Shown one piece after another: positions 1-6,392 of a stretch of 6,430 nucleotides of DNA (position 1 is its first letter; every line of letters begins with the position of its first letter). Source of the DNA: Acidobacteriota bacterium (GTDB taxonomy: Bacteria > Acidobacteriota > Vicinamibacteria > Marinacidobacterales > SMYC01); the NCBI GenBank assembly GCA_030598165.1, contig JAUVQL010000063.1:1-6430 (forward strand), in the 5' to 3' direction. The notes beneath the pieces were generated by a model. It saw only the letters and a program-made list of their open reading frames with translations, searched no databases and was not told the origin of the DNA. The position numbers were made by a program, and so were the translations under genes.

Positions 1-586
1 CTTTCTTCGAGCGTGCTCTAGAAAGAAACTCGCGAACCTCGAGTTTGCTGAAACTCGTGAGGATCTTGGAGTCCAATGCGCGAAACCTCTCTAGAATATC
101 GTGCTCGTTTGCCGCAATCACAACCCGTTCCGAAGCTCCGTACTTTGCTATGAGCTCCAAGACACCGGCCTCGATCCCTTCGCGCGACCGTTTGATCTCG
201 ATATTGAGTCGCGCCTCGGGGAATGCTTCCATGACCTCCTCCAAAGTTGGAATGACCAGGCCCCGACCGCGATAAGGGAAGGTTCGTTCGTGATCAGGAG
301 TGAACTGGTAGCCAGCGTCCAGCCGACGTATCGCGTCGAAGGTCATGTTCTCGATACGTCCGCGACGCTCGGTGGTTCGTGAGACAGAGCTATCATGGAT
401 CACCATAATCTGTCCGTCGACCGACGAATGGACATCCATCTCCAGATAAGGTGTACCTAGATCCAAGGCCGTTCGGAATGCTTCGAGAGTGTTTTCAGGG
501 ACGACCGCACTAGCACCTCGATGGCCGAAGAGTCTCGGCTCGGGCCCCGAGAGAAAAAAATGATTAGATCTAGACCTTTCTGTCAC
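1..586 (-). CDS. Glycerophosphodiester phosphodiesterase (GDPD), C-terminus cut by window edge
   Basis: This gene encodes an enzyme of the GDPD family, which hydrolyses glycerophosphodiesters (deacylated phospholipids) to sn-glycerol 3-phosphate and an alcohol. I translated 195 residues by hand from the minus strand. The family signature is complete as far as the frame goes: HRG at residues 22-24 and PEN at 30-32; the metal ligands E49 and D51 in LEMDVH; the second catalytic histidine H64 in VIHD; and the third acidic ligand E130 in NIEIK. The spacing matches known bacterial GDPDs. No signal peptide or membrane segment is visible, so a cytoplasmic UgpQ-like enzyme is likely. Family members are about 240-260 residues, so roughly 50-70 residues lie beyond the left edge. 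I chose GTG at 586 because a G-rich stretch (GGACGGGG) precedes it and the HRG motif follows about 20 residues later. An in-frame TTG at 610 is possible, and a TGA stop lies just upstream of that. The gene follows the GT-C gene on the same strand after 147 bases. Confidence 0.9.
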   Translation of the reverse strand, partial: MTERSRSNHFFLSGPEPRLFGHRGASAVVPENTLEAFRTALDLGTPYLEMDVHSSVDGQIMVIHDSSVSRTTERRGRIENMTFDAIRRLDAGYQFTPDHERTFPYRGRGLVIPTLEEVMEAFPEARLNIEIKRSREGIEAGVLELIAKYGASERVVIAANEHDILERFRALDSKILTSFSKLEVREFLSRARSKK

Positions 587-686
587 TCTGACCCCGTCCT
601 TTGAATTCAAGGCAACCGCGACGGAAGCTCAATCCATGGACACATTTCCACCGTCGCTGCCATGTGATGCGAAGTTTCGATGCCCT

Positions 687-716
687 ATTATCTGGCATAC
701 CGAGGGGGACAGCCAA
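687..716 (-). promoter_or_regulatory. Possible weak promoter for the GDPD gene
   Basis: On the minus strand a GATAAT hexamer (687-692) lies 18 bases after TTGGCT (711-716). The -10 matches consensus at five of six positions and the -35 at about three. Transcription would start near 680 and give a leader of roughly 95 nt before the GTG at 586. The -35 hexamer lies inside the inverted repeat, so the repeat may have contributed to it. The match could easily be chance, and read-through from the upstream operon is the alternative. Confidence 0.2.
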
Positions 717-761
717 TTTAACAATCTCGTGCATCAGTGGATTGTTAAATTGACTGTCCCC
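705..761. repeat. 22-bp inverted repeat, REP/MITE-like palindrome at the 3' end of the GT-C gene
   Basis: Two 22-base arms (705-726 and 740-761) are inverted copies differing at one base, separated by a 13-base loop (727-739). Each arm starts GGGGACAG on its outer side and ends CAATTTAACAATC on its inner side. In RNA from the minus strand the single difference becomes a G-U pair, so the hairpin would be fully paired over 22 positions. No T-tract follows on either strand, so it is not a classic Rho-independent terminator, although it could slow polymerase or protect the 3' end of the upstream mRNA. Palindromes with GGGGACAG-type ends are often found scattered in bacterial genomes beside IS200-like Y1 (RAYT) transposases; that association is from memory. 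No transposase is present here. Confidence 0.7.
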
Positions 762-3289
762 AAAGTAACGAACACCCCAAGAGGTCGGGAATCACTGGTC
801 GCGGCATCGAGTTCGGACGGACGAAAGCCCGAGGTGCTCGTAACACTCAGCGGTAACAAATCGTCATCCGTCGCCACTGCGACCTGTCGTCTATCCCACG
901 GTCCCAAGGTAAATCTGTGGACTGTCTCGTGGTAGCTCACTTCGACCCAATTATCTCGTCCCCCGTTTGCCAGCATCAGCGAGCACGCGCGGCTGCAGTC
1001 ACCCTCTATGACGAACTGTGCTCGCTCGCCGGCTCTAACCCAATATCCTTTAGGGTCGAGATAGGCATGATCGTCGAGCGAATGTAGTCGAAGACCCGGG
1101 TGAGGGCCGAAGGTTCGTCGGGCGACCTCGTCGCTCCGGAGTAGCTTACGTGGGACGAGCTTCAACTCCGTTTCGGCGCTCGTCATTCGCACGAAGAATC
1201 GGGCAAGACGCAATCGAGAGTCGAACCAATTCTCCTTGTCGGTCGAGTCAAAACAACCTTCGCCGTTACACAGACGGACTCCAGCTTCGGGATTTCCCTT
1301 CAACTTGAACTGCCCGGCCGGCAGAACGACTGGCACAGTCTCCCTTGCCTCGGTGGGACGGCGCGTAATTTCAAGAGGAACTTCAATCTTTTCAATAACA
1401 TCTGAATATGAAAGGAATGTCGCTGAAGGAAGATGTAGGAAGGCACGATGGGACGTTTCCGGAAGGTCTTTCATAAGACTCCCCATCCAGCGTCCGCCAG
1501 AACCGGGGGCAACTTCCCCTGGTGAAAACACATCCAAGAGAATCGCGCCGAATAGAACAACACCACCAAGGGCAGGCAGGTGCAAACGACGCGATCTCCA
1601 AAAGAGGATGAATCCAACACCAAGCACTAGGACACCAAAGACGGACATGGCCACCGAACGGAGATCGGCTCGTACCAATGACGGAAGGTAGTGAGTCAGG
1701 TCCCATGCGCTTCCGAGCGCGATCCATAAACGCCCGCTGCCATCCCGTTGATTGAGATGCAAAGGTTGATCTGGCCCAAAGACCATAAAGGCCCCGAGAC
1801 AGGTACTCAAAATGAGGAGTGCAGGCAACAATGACGCTCGAACCCAGCGTCCATCCTTGGGCTCCCAACGCCATGCGGCAGCTGCGGCAAGCGCAAGAAC
1901 CGGCAGTGCGGGAAAGAGAAACCGCGCTGGCGGCGACGTCCCGCCTGACCAAAGGGGATGTGCCGCTCCCGGTATCGCCACCGCCAGCAATACGGCAGCG
2001 GACAAGGCTGCCAGTTGGGGCCGTCGCTTCAATAGTGCACCGAGCGCGACCAACGCAAATATGTAAAACGGGGAGTGAGGCAGAAGTCCGAACTCCTGAT
2101 CGAACAGGAGTCCTGCCAAACCCAAAGGAACCTGTCCCCAGAAAATGCGCTGTCTACCGTAGGAGGCAAGTGGATTCGGATTGCCCTGGAGTAGTGCAAA
2201 GAAGACCACCAAACAGAGAAAGCCCAATGCCAATCCGGCAGCGAGCCCCGAGCTCTGCTTTCGCCATATCCACATTGCTCCGAGTCCGAGGATGACCGCA
2301 AGCGGAATGTACTTGATGTGCAAGAAAGGCAGGAGTCCGATCCCTAATCCCCAGAAGAAGGCTTTCCACCCAACGGGATGCGAGGACGCCACGAGTCTCC
2401 GGAACGTGGCGGCGACAATGAGCGCCGCGGGGAGCTCTGGATAAGCAGACACACAAAGGAACAACGCAGGGACCGTCAAGGCAAAGCCCGCCACGCCAAT
2501 GCCTGCCGCGGGGCGACCGAGCTCGAGCGCTTCTGCAGCCTTGAAGATCTCTCGAACGGTGAGCGCTCCTAAAAGCGCTTCCGTTAGGAGGACACCTCGA
2601 AGACCAAGCAATGCGAATCCCGGCAGCAAAATCAGGGGTAGCCCGATACCGTGGACGGAGTAGGGCGTACCATGGGCAAGGTGTGGACCGATCTTACCGT
2701 TGAAGTACTCCCGGTAGTCTTCAGCAGCATAATTGTTCTGTACTGAGAGGTCTCTGTCATGAATCAAGCTGTATGTGATGAGTAAGTAATGAGGCTCATC
2801 GCCCGAGATACCTACCGACTCCTGGAGGCGATAACCGATCCCCAAGTACAGAACGAAAGCGAAGAGAGCGACCTGACCTGCACGAGGAGAAATTGACACT
2901 CCGACCCGAGCGAGAACTTTCCAAAGCGCCAGGCCAAGGCAAATGACGAGAATAACGCCGAGAAACCTTCCCGAGAAAGCAGCGAGAAACGGGAGGGCCT
3001 TAAGCATTCCTGGGACATAGGCAGCAGCCGCGAGTCCGGGAACCCAAAGAGGAAGGAGTGCATGCTCAGCATCGAATCCGCCGAGCCAGCGACCCATGAA
3101 AACTCCGGCGATGCCAAATAGCGTGACGACTGGAACCCATAGCCATAGCGAAGGAACAGACGCCACCAATTCTGGCGTTTCGATCGACTCGGTGATCGGG
3201 ACTCTAAGCGTTTGACCCACTACGATGGCGACACCAACGGCGGCTCCTGCGACGCCGCCGATCCATTTCGCCTTCCCGGTAGGAGTCAT
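734..3289 (-). CDS. Polytopic GT-C type glycosyltransferase-like membrane protein with C-terminal beta-rich domain
   Basis: This is an 851-residue integral membrane protein resembling the GT-C fold (PMT/ArnT-like, GT39/GT83), which moves sugars from polyprenyl-phosphate donors on the outer face of the inner membrane. The first ~590 residues hold a dozen or more hydrophobic segments, for example near 48-66, 100-126, 138-154, 215-235, 263-283, 345-367, 456-473 and 548-565. After the helix ending near 154 comes GDEPHY (163-168), where D164/E165 sit like the GT-C first-loop acidic motif. A conserved-looking YSVHG follows at 210-214, and WSGG...PPARFLFP at 447-460. Residues ~600-851 are soluble and probably periplasmic, ending in a beta-rich region with Cys pairs C674/C679 and C764/C768. 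ATG at 3289 overlaps the stop of the Nudix gene (TAATG). No good Shine-Dalgarno is visible, so coupled translation is likely. The stop codon and last eight residues lie within the inverted repeat. Acceptor and donor cannot be read from the sequence. Confidence 0.75.
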   Translation of the reverse strand: MTPTGKAKWIGGVAGAAVGVAIVVGQTLRVPITESIETPELVASVPSLWLWVPVVTLFGIAGVFMGRWLGGFDAEHALLPLWVPGLAAAAYVPGMLKALPFLAAFSGRFLGVILVICLGLALWKVLARVGVSISPRAGQVALFAFVLYLGIGYRLQESVGISGDEPHYLLITYSLIHDRDLSVQNNYAAEDYREYFNGKIGPHLAHGTPYSVHGIGLPLILLPGFALLGLRGVLLTEALLGALTVREIFKAAEALELGRPAAGIGVAGFALTVPALFLCVSAYPELPAALIVAATFRRLVASSHPVGWKAFFWGLGIGLLPFLHIKYIPLAVILGLGAMWIWRKQSSGLAAGLALGFLCLVVFFALLQGNPNPLASYGRQRIFWGQVPLGLAGLLFDQEFGLLPHSPFYIFALVALGALLKRRPQLAALSAAVLLAVAIPGAAHPLWSGGTSPPARFLFPALPVLALAAAAAWRWEPKDGRWVRASLLPALLILSTCLGAFMVFGPDQPLHLNQRDGSGRLWIALGSAWDLTHYLPSLVRADLRSVAMSVFGVLVLGVGFILFWRSRRLHLPALGGVVLFGAILLDVFSPGEVAPGSGGRWMGSLMKDLPETSHRAFLHLPSATFLSYSDVIEKIEVPLEITRRPTEARETVPVVLPAGQFKLKGNPEAGVRLCNGEGCFDSTDKENWFDSRLRLARFFVRMTSAETELKLVPRKLLRSDEVARRTFGPHPGLRLHSLDDHAYLDPKGYWVRAGERAQFVIEGDCSRACSLMLANGGRDNWVEVSYHETVHRFTLGPWDRRQVAVATDDDLLPLSVTSTSGFRPSELDAATSDSRPLGVFVTLGTVNLTIH

Positions 3290-3837
3290 TAGAACGTAGG
3301 TGCCTCACGATTCTTCAGGAGCATCAAGCCCAGAAGCGTTTTGCCATCCCGGATCTCTGCTCGGGAAACCATCGACAATATTTCCTCCATGGTGAATAAT
3401 CTCACTTCAATCGACTCGTCCTCCTCCGGGCAGGGGGAACGTTGCTCCAGGTCGGTGGCGAGGAAAAGATGCATGGTTTCATCTGAAAAGCCCGGCGAGG
3501 GATAAAAGGCCGAGAGTTTTTCTAGATGTTGGGGGAAAAACCCCGTTTCTTCGACGAGCTCACGTCGTGCCGTCTCTTCCGGTGTCTCGCCTGGAGCGAT
3601 GTGGCCGGCCGCAATCTCCCAGAGAAACTCACCGACGGCATACCGGAACTGCCTGACGAGCACCAGACGCTGTTCTCCCGTCATCGCAAGAATGACAGCT
3701 GCTCCGACGTGCCGGACGACTTCTCGTTCGACCTCGATGCCGCTTGGCTCGATGACACGATCCACTTCGAGTGTGAGCACACGGCCTTGGTAGACTGACC
3801 GATGCTCTAGCCTCTTGACTTTGGTCTCATTCTCCAT
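3289..3837 (-). CDS. Nudix hydrolase, ADP-ribose pyrophosphatase type
   Basis: This 182-residue protein probably cleaves ADP-ribose or a related nucleoside diphosphate sugar to AMP and the sugar phosphate in the cytoplasm. A complete Nudix box runs from G78 to F100: E84 stands five residues after G78, and after seven more comes RELVEETGF (92-100) with metal-binding E93, E96 and E97. The N-terminal strand region (YQGRVLTLEVDRV, 16-28), VRQFRYAV (61-68) and the block YPSPGFSDE (112-120) ahead of HLFLA are typical of the ADP-ribose pyrophosphatase subfamily (NudF/NUDT5-like). So is the acidic cluster EEDESIEV (138-145), which in that family helps catalysis. Length is usual for the subfamily. The ATG at 3837 begins MENETKVKRLEHR and is the only start that keeps the full N-terminal strand. 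The Shine-Dalgarno is weak: AAGG lies 12 bases upstream. It is the first gene of a unit with the GT-C gene. Substrate preference within the ADPRase group is not certain. Confidence 0.93.
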   Translation of the reverse strand: MENETKVKRLEHRSVYQGRVLTLEVDRVIEPSGIEVEREVVRHVGAAVILAMTGEQRLVLVRQFRYAVGEFLWEIAAGHIAPGETPEETARRELVEETGFFPQHLEKLSAFYPSPGFSDETMHLFLATDLEQRSPCPEEDESIEVRLFTMEEILSMVSRAEIRDGKTLLGLMLLKNREAPTF

Positions 3838-3843
3838 GCGCCG

Positions 3844-3873
3844 ATTCTACCTTCGTTATCGAGCCATTGTGAA
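3844..3873 (-). promoter_or_regulatory. Candidate sigma70-type promoter of the Nudix/GT-C operon
   Basis: On the minus strand TTCACA (3868-3873) and TAGAAT (3844-3849) each match the -35 and -10 consensus at five of six positions, with an 18-base spacer. Only six bases separate the -10 from the ATG of the Nudix gene at 3837, so transcription would start at or next to the start codon and yield a leaderless mRNA. The weak Shine-Dalgarno agrees with that. The site lies in the intergenic region shared with the divergent TPR gene. Confidence 0.4.
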
Positions 3874-3978
3874 CAAAAGTGCCGTGATAGAGTGAACTAT
3901 AAGTCGCCAATCCACATGAACGGTGGCACGGCGCTTCGTGAGGAACTCAAGAACCCGAGAACTCGAGAAATCAGGACT

Positions 3979-5136
3979 ATGTACCTGCTCTTCCTTGCTT
4001 TACTTACGGCGATCAGCCCTCTCGAACAAAAAGGTATCGATCTCGTCTACAACTTGGAATTTGAACCTGCTTACGAGGTATTCGAGCAGCTCTCACGGCA
4101 GAATCCTTCGTCACCGGCCGGCCCCTACTACTTGGCCTCGACCATGTGGATGGAAGAGCTCACCCGCCGGGGCGGTATGGCAGGTGAAACGTTCCAGAGC
4201 TCGAGGTATTGGACCCGCACCCGGAAGGAGCCCCCATCGCCGGAGCAGTTCGAGCGATTCGAGGCTTACATCACGGAGGCCACCAACCGTTCCAAGCGAG
4301 TGTTGGAATCTCACCCTGATGATAGGGAAGCGCTCTATTTCTTGGGAGCCACGGAGGGCGTGAAAAGCGCCTTCGAGGCCACCATACGGAGTCGCTACTT
4401 CGCCGCATATCGAGCTGGTCGGAGAGCGCAAAAGTGGCACAACAAGCTAATAGAGCTCGACCCCTCCCTGGCGGATGCCTACTTGATGCCTGGCATTTAC
4501 GAATACGCCACGGCTTCGCTCAAGCGATCCGTCAAGTTCCTCGCGTTTCTAATCGGGATACACGGCTCCAAAGACAAGGGCCGGCAATATATCAACAAAG
4601 CGGCAGAAGGAAACCGGACCTATTGGGGCGCGCGATTGTCGCTTGTCATTTTGGACACGAGAGAGAAACGCTACGACCAAGCCCTCGAGCATCTAAGGGA
4701 ATTGGAATCCTCTTTTCCGAAGAATCCCCTCTTCACTTTCGAGAAAGGATGGGTCTATCTACTGAAGAAGGACTGGCCCGCAGCTCGGAGCGTCTACCAC
4801 GAAGTACGGAGCAAACAACAACTCCAGGCGCCTCACTACGACCGGATCCCACCGTCCATCATCTCGTTGAGGTTGGGAGAGAGCTTTCTCTTCGATGCCA
4901 AGTTCAAGGAAGCCCTGGCTCATTTTGACGACGGCCTGAGATCTCCCGATCTGTCCGAAACGGTTCGGTCGCTAATTCATTTACGAAGGGGACAAGCTTA
5001 CGACGGGCTCGACCGGCGGGAAGAGGCAAGGGCCGAGTACGATATCACCGTGAACCTGAACGCGGACAAAACCTCGCGCCGGCTAGCCAAGCGTTACCTG
5101 AAGAAGCCTTTCCGCTTGAATCCTGGAGTAAGCTGA
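3979..5136 (+). CDS. Exported tetratricopeptide-repeat (TPR) protein of unknown partner
   Basis: From the chosen ATG this is a 385-residue helical-repeat protein. It opens with a short hydrophobic segment (MYLLFLALLTAIS, 1-13) that looks like a signal peptide or membrane anchor, though its n-region lacks positive charge. TPR-like helix pairs can be seen at about 16-49 (with FEPAYEVFEQLSRQNP), 97-127 (SKRVLESHPDDREALYFLG), 150-178 (LIELDPSLADAYLMPGIYEY), 215-250 (YDQALEHLRELESSFPKNP), 251-278, 292-325 (FKEALAHFDDGL) and 329-361. A hydrophobic stretch FLAFLIGI lies near 187-194. TPRs bind peptides or act as scaffolds, and no catalytic motif is present. The frame is open from GTG at 3892 and also has ATG at 3916. 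I chose ATG 3979 because it puts the hydrophobic segment at the N-terminus and leaves room for divergent promoters, but no start has a convincing ribosome site. The gene converges on the VWA gene. Confidence 0.8.
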   Translation: MYLLFLALLTAISPLEQKGIDLVYNLEFEPAYEVFEQLSRQNPSSPAGPYYLASTMWMEELTRRGGMAGETFQSSRYWTRTRKEPPSPEQFERFEAYITEATNRSKRVLESHPDDREALYFLGATEGVKSAFEATIRSRYFAAYRAGRRAQKWHNKLIELDPSLADAYLMPGIYEYATASLKRSVKFLAFLIGIHGSKDKGRQYINKAAEGNRTYWGARLSLVILDTREKRYDQALEHLRELESSFPKNPLFTFEKGWVYLLKKDWPAARSVYHEVRSKQQLQAPHYDRIPPSIISLRLGESFLFDAKFKEALAHFDDGLRSPDLSETVRSLIHLRRGQAYDGLDRREEARAEYDITVNLNADKTSRRLAKRYLKKPFRLNPGVS

Positions 5137-5141
5137 TTCAC

Positions 5142-5167
5142 ACCAGCCTTGGCTAGGTTGGGCTGGT
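5142..5167. terminator. Weak hairpin between the convergent TPR and VWA genes
   Basis: ACCAGCC (5142-5148) and GGCTGGT (5161-5167) form a seven-base-pair stem around a 12-base loop, beginning five bases after the TPR stop codon. A second small hairpin, ACGGC-GGA-GCCGT, sits at 5179-5191. Neither is followed by a T-run on either strand, so these are at best weak or Rho-assisted terminators. Their place between two convergent genes is the main support. Confidence 0.3.
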
Positions 5168-5198
5168 TAAATGAAGCCACGGCGGAGCCGTCACCTCG

Positions 5199-5237
5199 CT
5201 GATTCCTACTGATTACTGGGTCACTGACTTCTGGCTA
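5199..5237. repeat. Degenerate short tandem repeat (ACTGATT-like, 7-9 bp units)
   Basis: Five consecutive units read CTGATTCCT, ACTGATT, ACTGGGTC, ACTGACTT and CTGGCTA. All share a CTG core, at a period of seven to nine bases. The stretch lies just beyond the stop of the VWA gene (5256 on the minus strand) in the convergent intergenic region. No function can be assigned. It may be a decayed satellite or slippage product. Confidence 0.3.
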
Positions 5238-5255
5238 CTACTCGGAAAAGCAGGT

Positions 5256-6206
5256 CTACAGTCCGCTCCCAGATGGAAGCGCGTAGTAACCCTGTCGTGT
5301 GCGAACAACGAGATCGTCCCGGCCCTTGACGCGCACATCGATTTGACGCCAGATCCCGTCCCGGTTCTCGTTCTTCGGAACGTAGGCCATGCGGTACTGA
5401 CTGTGAAGCTCGTCCTGAATCTGGTTGAAGCTCTCATTGAGCTCGCCTATATCTCCTGGAAAAAAGGCTGCTCCGCCGGTGTCCTGAGACAAACGTTTGA
5501 GGAATCCCTTGTTGACGCCGCTTCCCCTACCCTTGAATCCAACGGAATAGATGGTGACCTCGAAATACTTGGATCCTTCGATCACGTCTTTTTTCGTGGC
5601 TTCGCTCCCGTACCCACTCGAACGGGAATCATCGCCATCGGTAAAGACCAGTAAGGCTTTCCTTCCTTCCGCGTCTGAAACTTTGTCCAGCGAGATCAAA
5701 ACGGAGTCATAAAGCGCGGTCCAACCCGAAGGATACAAGGATTGAATGCTTCCAATCAGTCGGTCGATGTCATCGGTGAAATGGCTACTGAAGCGAATGT
5801 GTTCGTTGAAATCCGCGATGATAGCCTTATCACCGTCCCATAGTTTGCTCACAAAATTAATGGCTGCTTCTTTGATCCCTTCCACGCTCGGCCGGATACT
5901 GGTCGATGCATCCAAGAGTAGAAGCACGGTCACCGGCGTCACCTCTGCGGTGAAGAATTCCAGGTCTTGCGGCACATTGTTCTCCACAATCTCGAAATCG
6001 TCGGCTTCGAGATTGGGGATGAAACGTCCTTTTTTGTCCGTTACGACAACGCTCAAGTTGACAGCTTCTACTCCCACTTTGAACTGAAAGGGGTCGTCCT
6101 TTTGTCCCGTTTGCCTAGTCTGTCCCGATTGGCCTTGCTGGGCAGACAGAAATCCAACTGAAAGAGCCATAATGAGTGCCAACAAGATAGGGTGTTTTCG
6201 CTGCAC
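5256..6206 (-). CDS. Secreted von Willebrand factor A (VWA) domain protein, acidobacterial VWFA-related family
   Basis: This 316-residue exported protein carries a metal-ion-dependent adhesion fold. A signal peptide is plain: MQRKH, a hydrophobic core from 6 to 20, and probable cleavage after SA at 22. A Gln/Gly/Thr-rich linker (23-36) follows. Residues ~43-90 form a beta-rich segment (VNLSVVVTDKKG, ADDFEIVENN) that precedes the VWA domain in this family. The VWA domain (about 92-285) has all MIDAS parts: DASTS at 99-103, T163 in GWTALYD, and D190 in FTDGDD. The C-terminus (YRMAYVP, 271-277; RQGYYAL, 304-310) is the usual family ending, so the protein is full length. The GTG start at 6206 is preceded by GAAGGA seven bases upstream and gives the intact signal peptide. 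The role is probably metal-dependent protein binding in the periplasm or at the cell surface. The ligand is unknown. It is transcribed alone and toward the TPR gene. Confidence 0.92.
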   Translation of the reverse strand: MQRKHPILLALIMALSVGFLSAQQGQSGQTRQTGQKDDPFQFKVGVEAVNLSVVVTDKKGRFIPNLEADDFEIVENNVPQDLEFFTAEVTPVTVLLLLDASTSIRPSVEGIKEAAINFVSKLWDGDKAIIADFNEHIRFSSHFTDDIDRLIGSIQSLYPSGWTALYDSVLISLDKVSDAEGRKALLVFTDGDDSRSSGYGSEATKKDVIEGSKYFEVTIYSVGFKGRGSGVNKGFLKRLSQDTGGAAFFPGDIGELNESFNQIQDELHSQYRMAYVPKNENRDGIWRQIDVRVKGRDDLVVRTRQGYYALPSGSGL

Positions 6207-6213
6207 AGTTCTA

Positions 6214-6219
6214 TCCTTC
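6214..6219 (-). promoter_or_regulatory. Ribosome binding site of the VWA gene
   Basis: GAAGGA on the minus strand lies seven bases upstream of the GTG at 6206. It is the best Shine-Dalgarno match before any gene in the window, and it decides the non-ATG start. Confidence 0.65.
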
Positions 6220-6224
6220 GGTAT

Positions 6225-6341
6225 TTATTCTGCCCCTAGGGGACATGAAGCTTCGAGCCAGCGAGTCGGTGGCGACGCGAGGGTAGGGGGCTCACGCTTG
6301 AACCAGCGAATTGCCTTGCTGAAAGGTCCTGTTGCCTCCAT
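6225..6341 (-). CDS. Possible 38-codon leader ORF upstream of the VWA gene
   Basis: An ATG at 6341 opens a 38-residue frame that ends with TAA at 6225-6227, 18 bases before the GTG of the VWA gene. It would lie wholly inside the predicted VWA leader transcript. The peptide starts MEATGPFSKAIRWFKREPP and has an in-frame near-repeat: RWFK at 12-15 and RWLE at 27-30. I do not recognise it. There is no clear Shine-Dalgarno in front of the ATG, and a random frame of this length is common, so this is only a candidate leader peptide. An overlapping frame from ATG at 6355 is also open for about 41 codons. Confidence 0.18.
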   Translation of the reverse strand: MEATGPFSKAIRWFKREPPTLASPPTRWLEASCPLGAE

Positions 6342-6383
6342 ACGCGGGCTTTTCGCATCTCACCAGAGTGTGAGGCCAAAGCC

Positions 6384-6392
6384 ATTATAGCA
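6384..6392 (-). promoter_or_regulatory. Extended -10 promoter of the VWA gene
   Basis: The minus strand reads TGCTATAAT: a perfect TATAAT (6384-6389) with the TG of an extended -10 element (6391-6392). No good -35 is found 16-18 bases upstream, which extended -10 promoters can tolerate. Transcription would start near 6377 and leave a leader of about 170 nt before the GTG at 6206. An imperfect palindrome, AGCAC...GTGCT (6389-6407), abuts the -10 and could be an operator. Confidence 0.5.

Noticed and set aside
40..57. Small inverted repeat CGAGTTT-GCTG-AAACTCG
   Set aside because: It lies inside the GDPD coding frame, where the codons explain the sequence. A seven-base stem is expected by chance.
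45..382. Two plus-strand open frames at the left edge
   Set aside because: They are antisense to the GDPD gene, whose minus-strand frame carries all catalytic motifs.
601..610. Palindrome TTGAATTCAA upstream of the GDPD gene
   Set aside because: A single ten-base palindrome with no second copy or promoter overlap is not enough to call an operator.
636..935. Plus-strand open frame of 99 codons spanning the inverted repeat
   Set aside because: It crosses the palindrome and runs antisense to the GT-C C-terminus. The composition and lack of a ribosome site argue against coding.
1236..1691. Plus-strand open frame of 151 codons opposite the GT-C gene
   Set aside because: It lies wholly antisense to a well-supported membrane protein, is rich in Arg/Pro/Thr as expected of a shadow frame, and has no recognisable domain or ribosome site.
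1392..1952. Minus-strand open frame of 186 codons inside the GT-C gene
   Set aside because: It is an alternative frame of the same strand with high Cys/Trp/Ser/Arg content, no family resemblance and no independent start signals.
3867..3893. Possible plus-strand promoter (TTGTGA with TAGAGT) for the TPR gene
   Set aside because: The spacer is only 15 bases and the -10 match is poor, so I could not support it as a feature.
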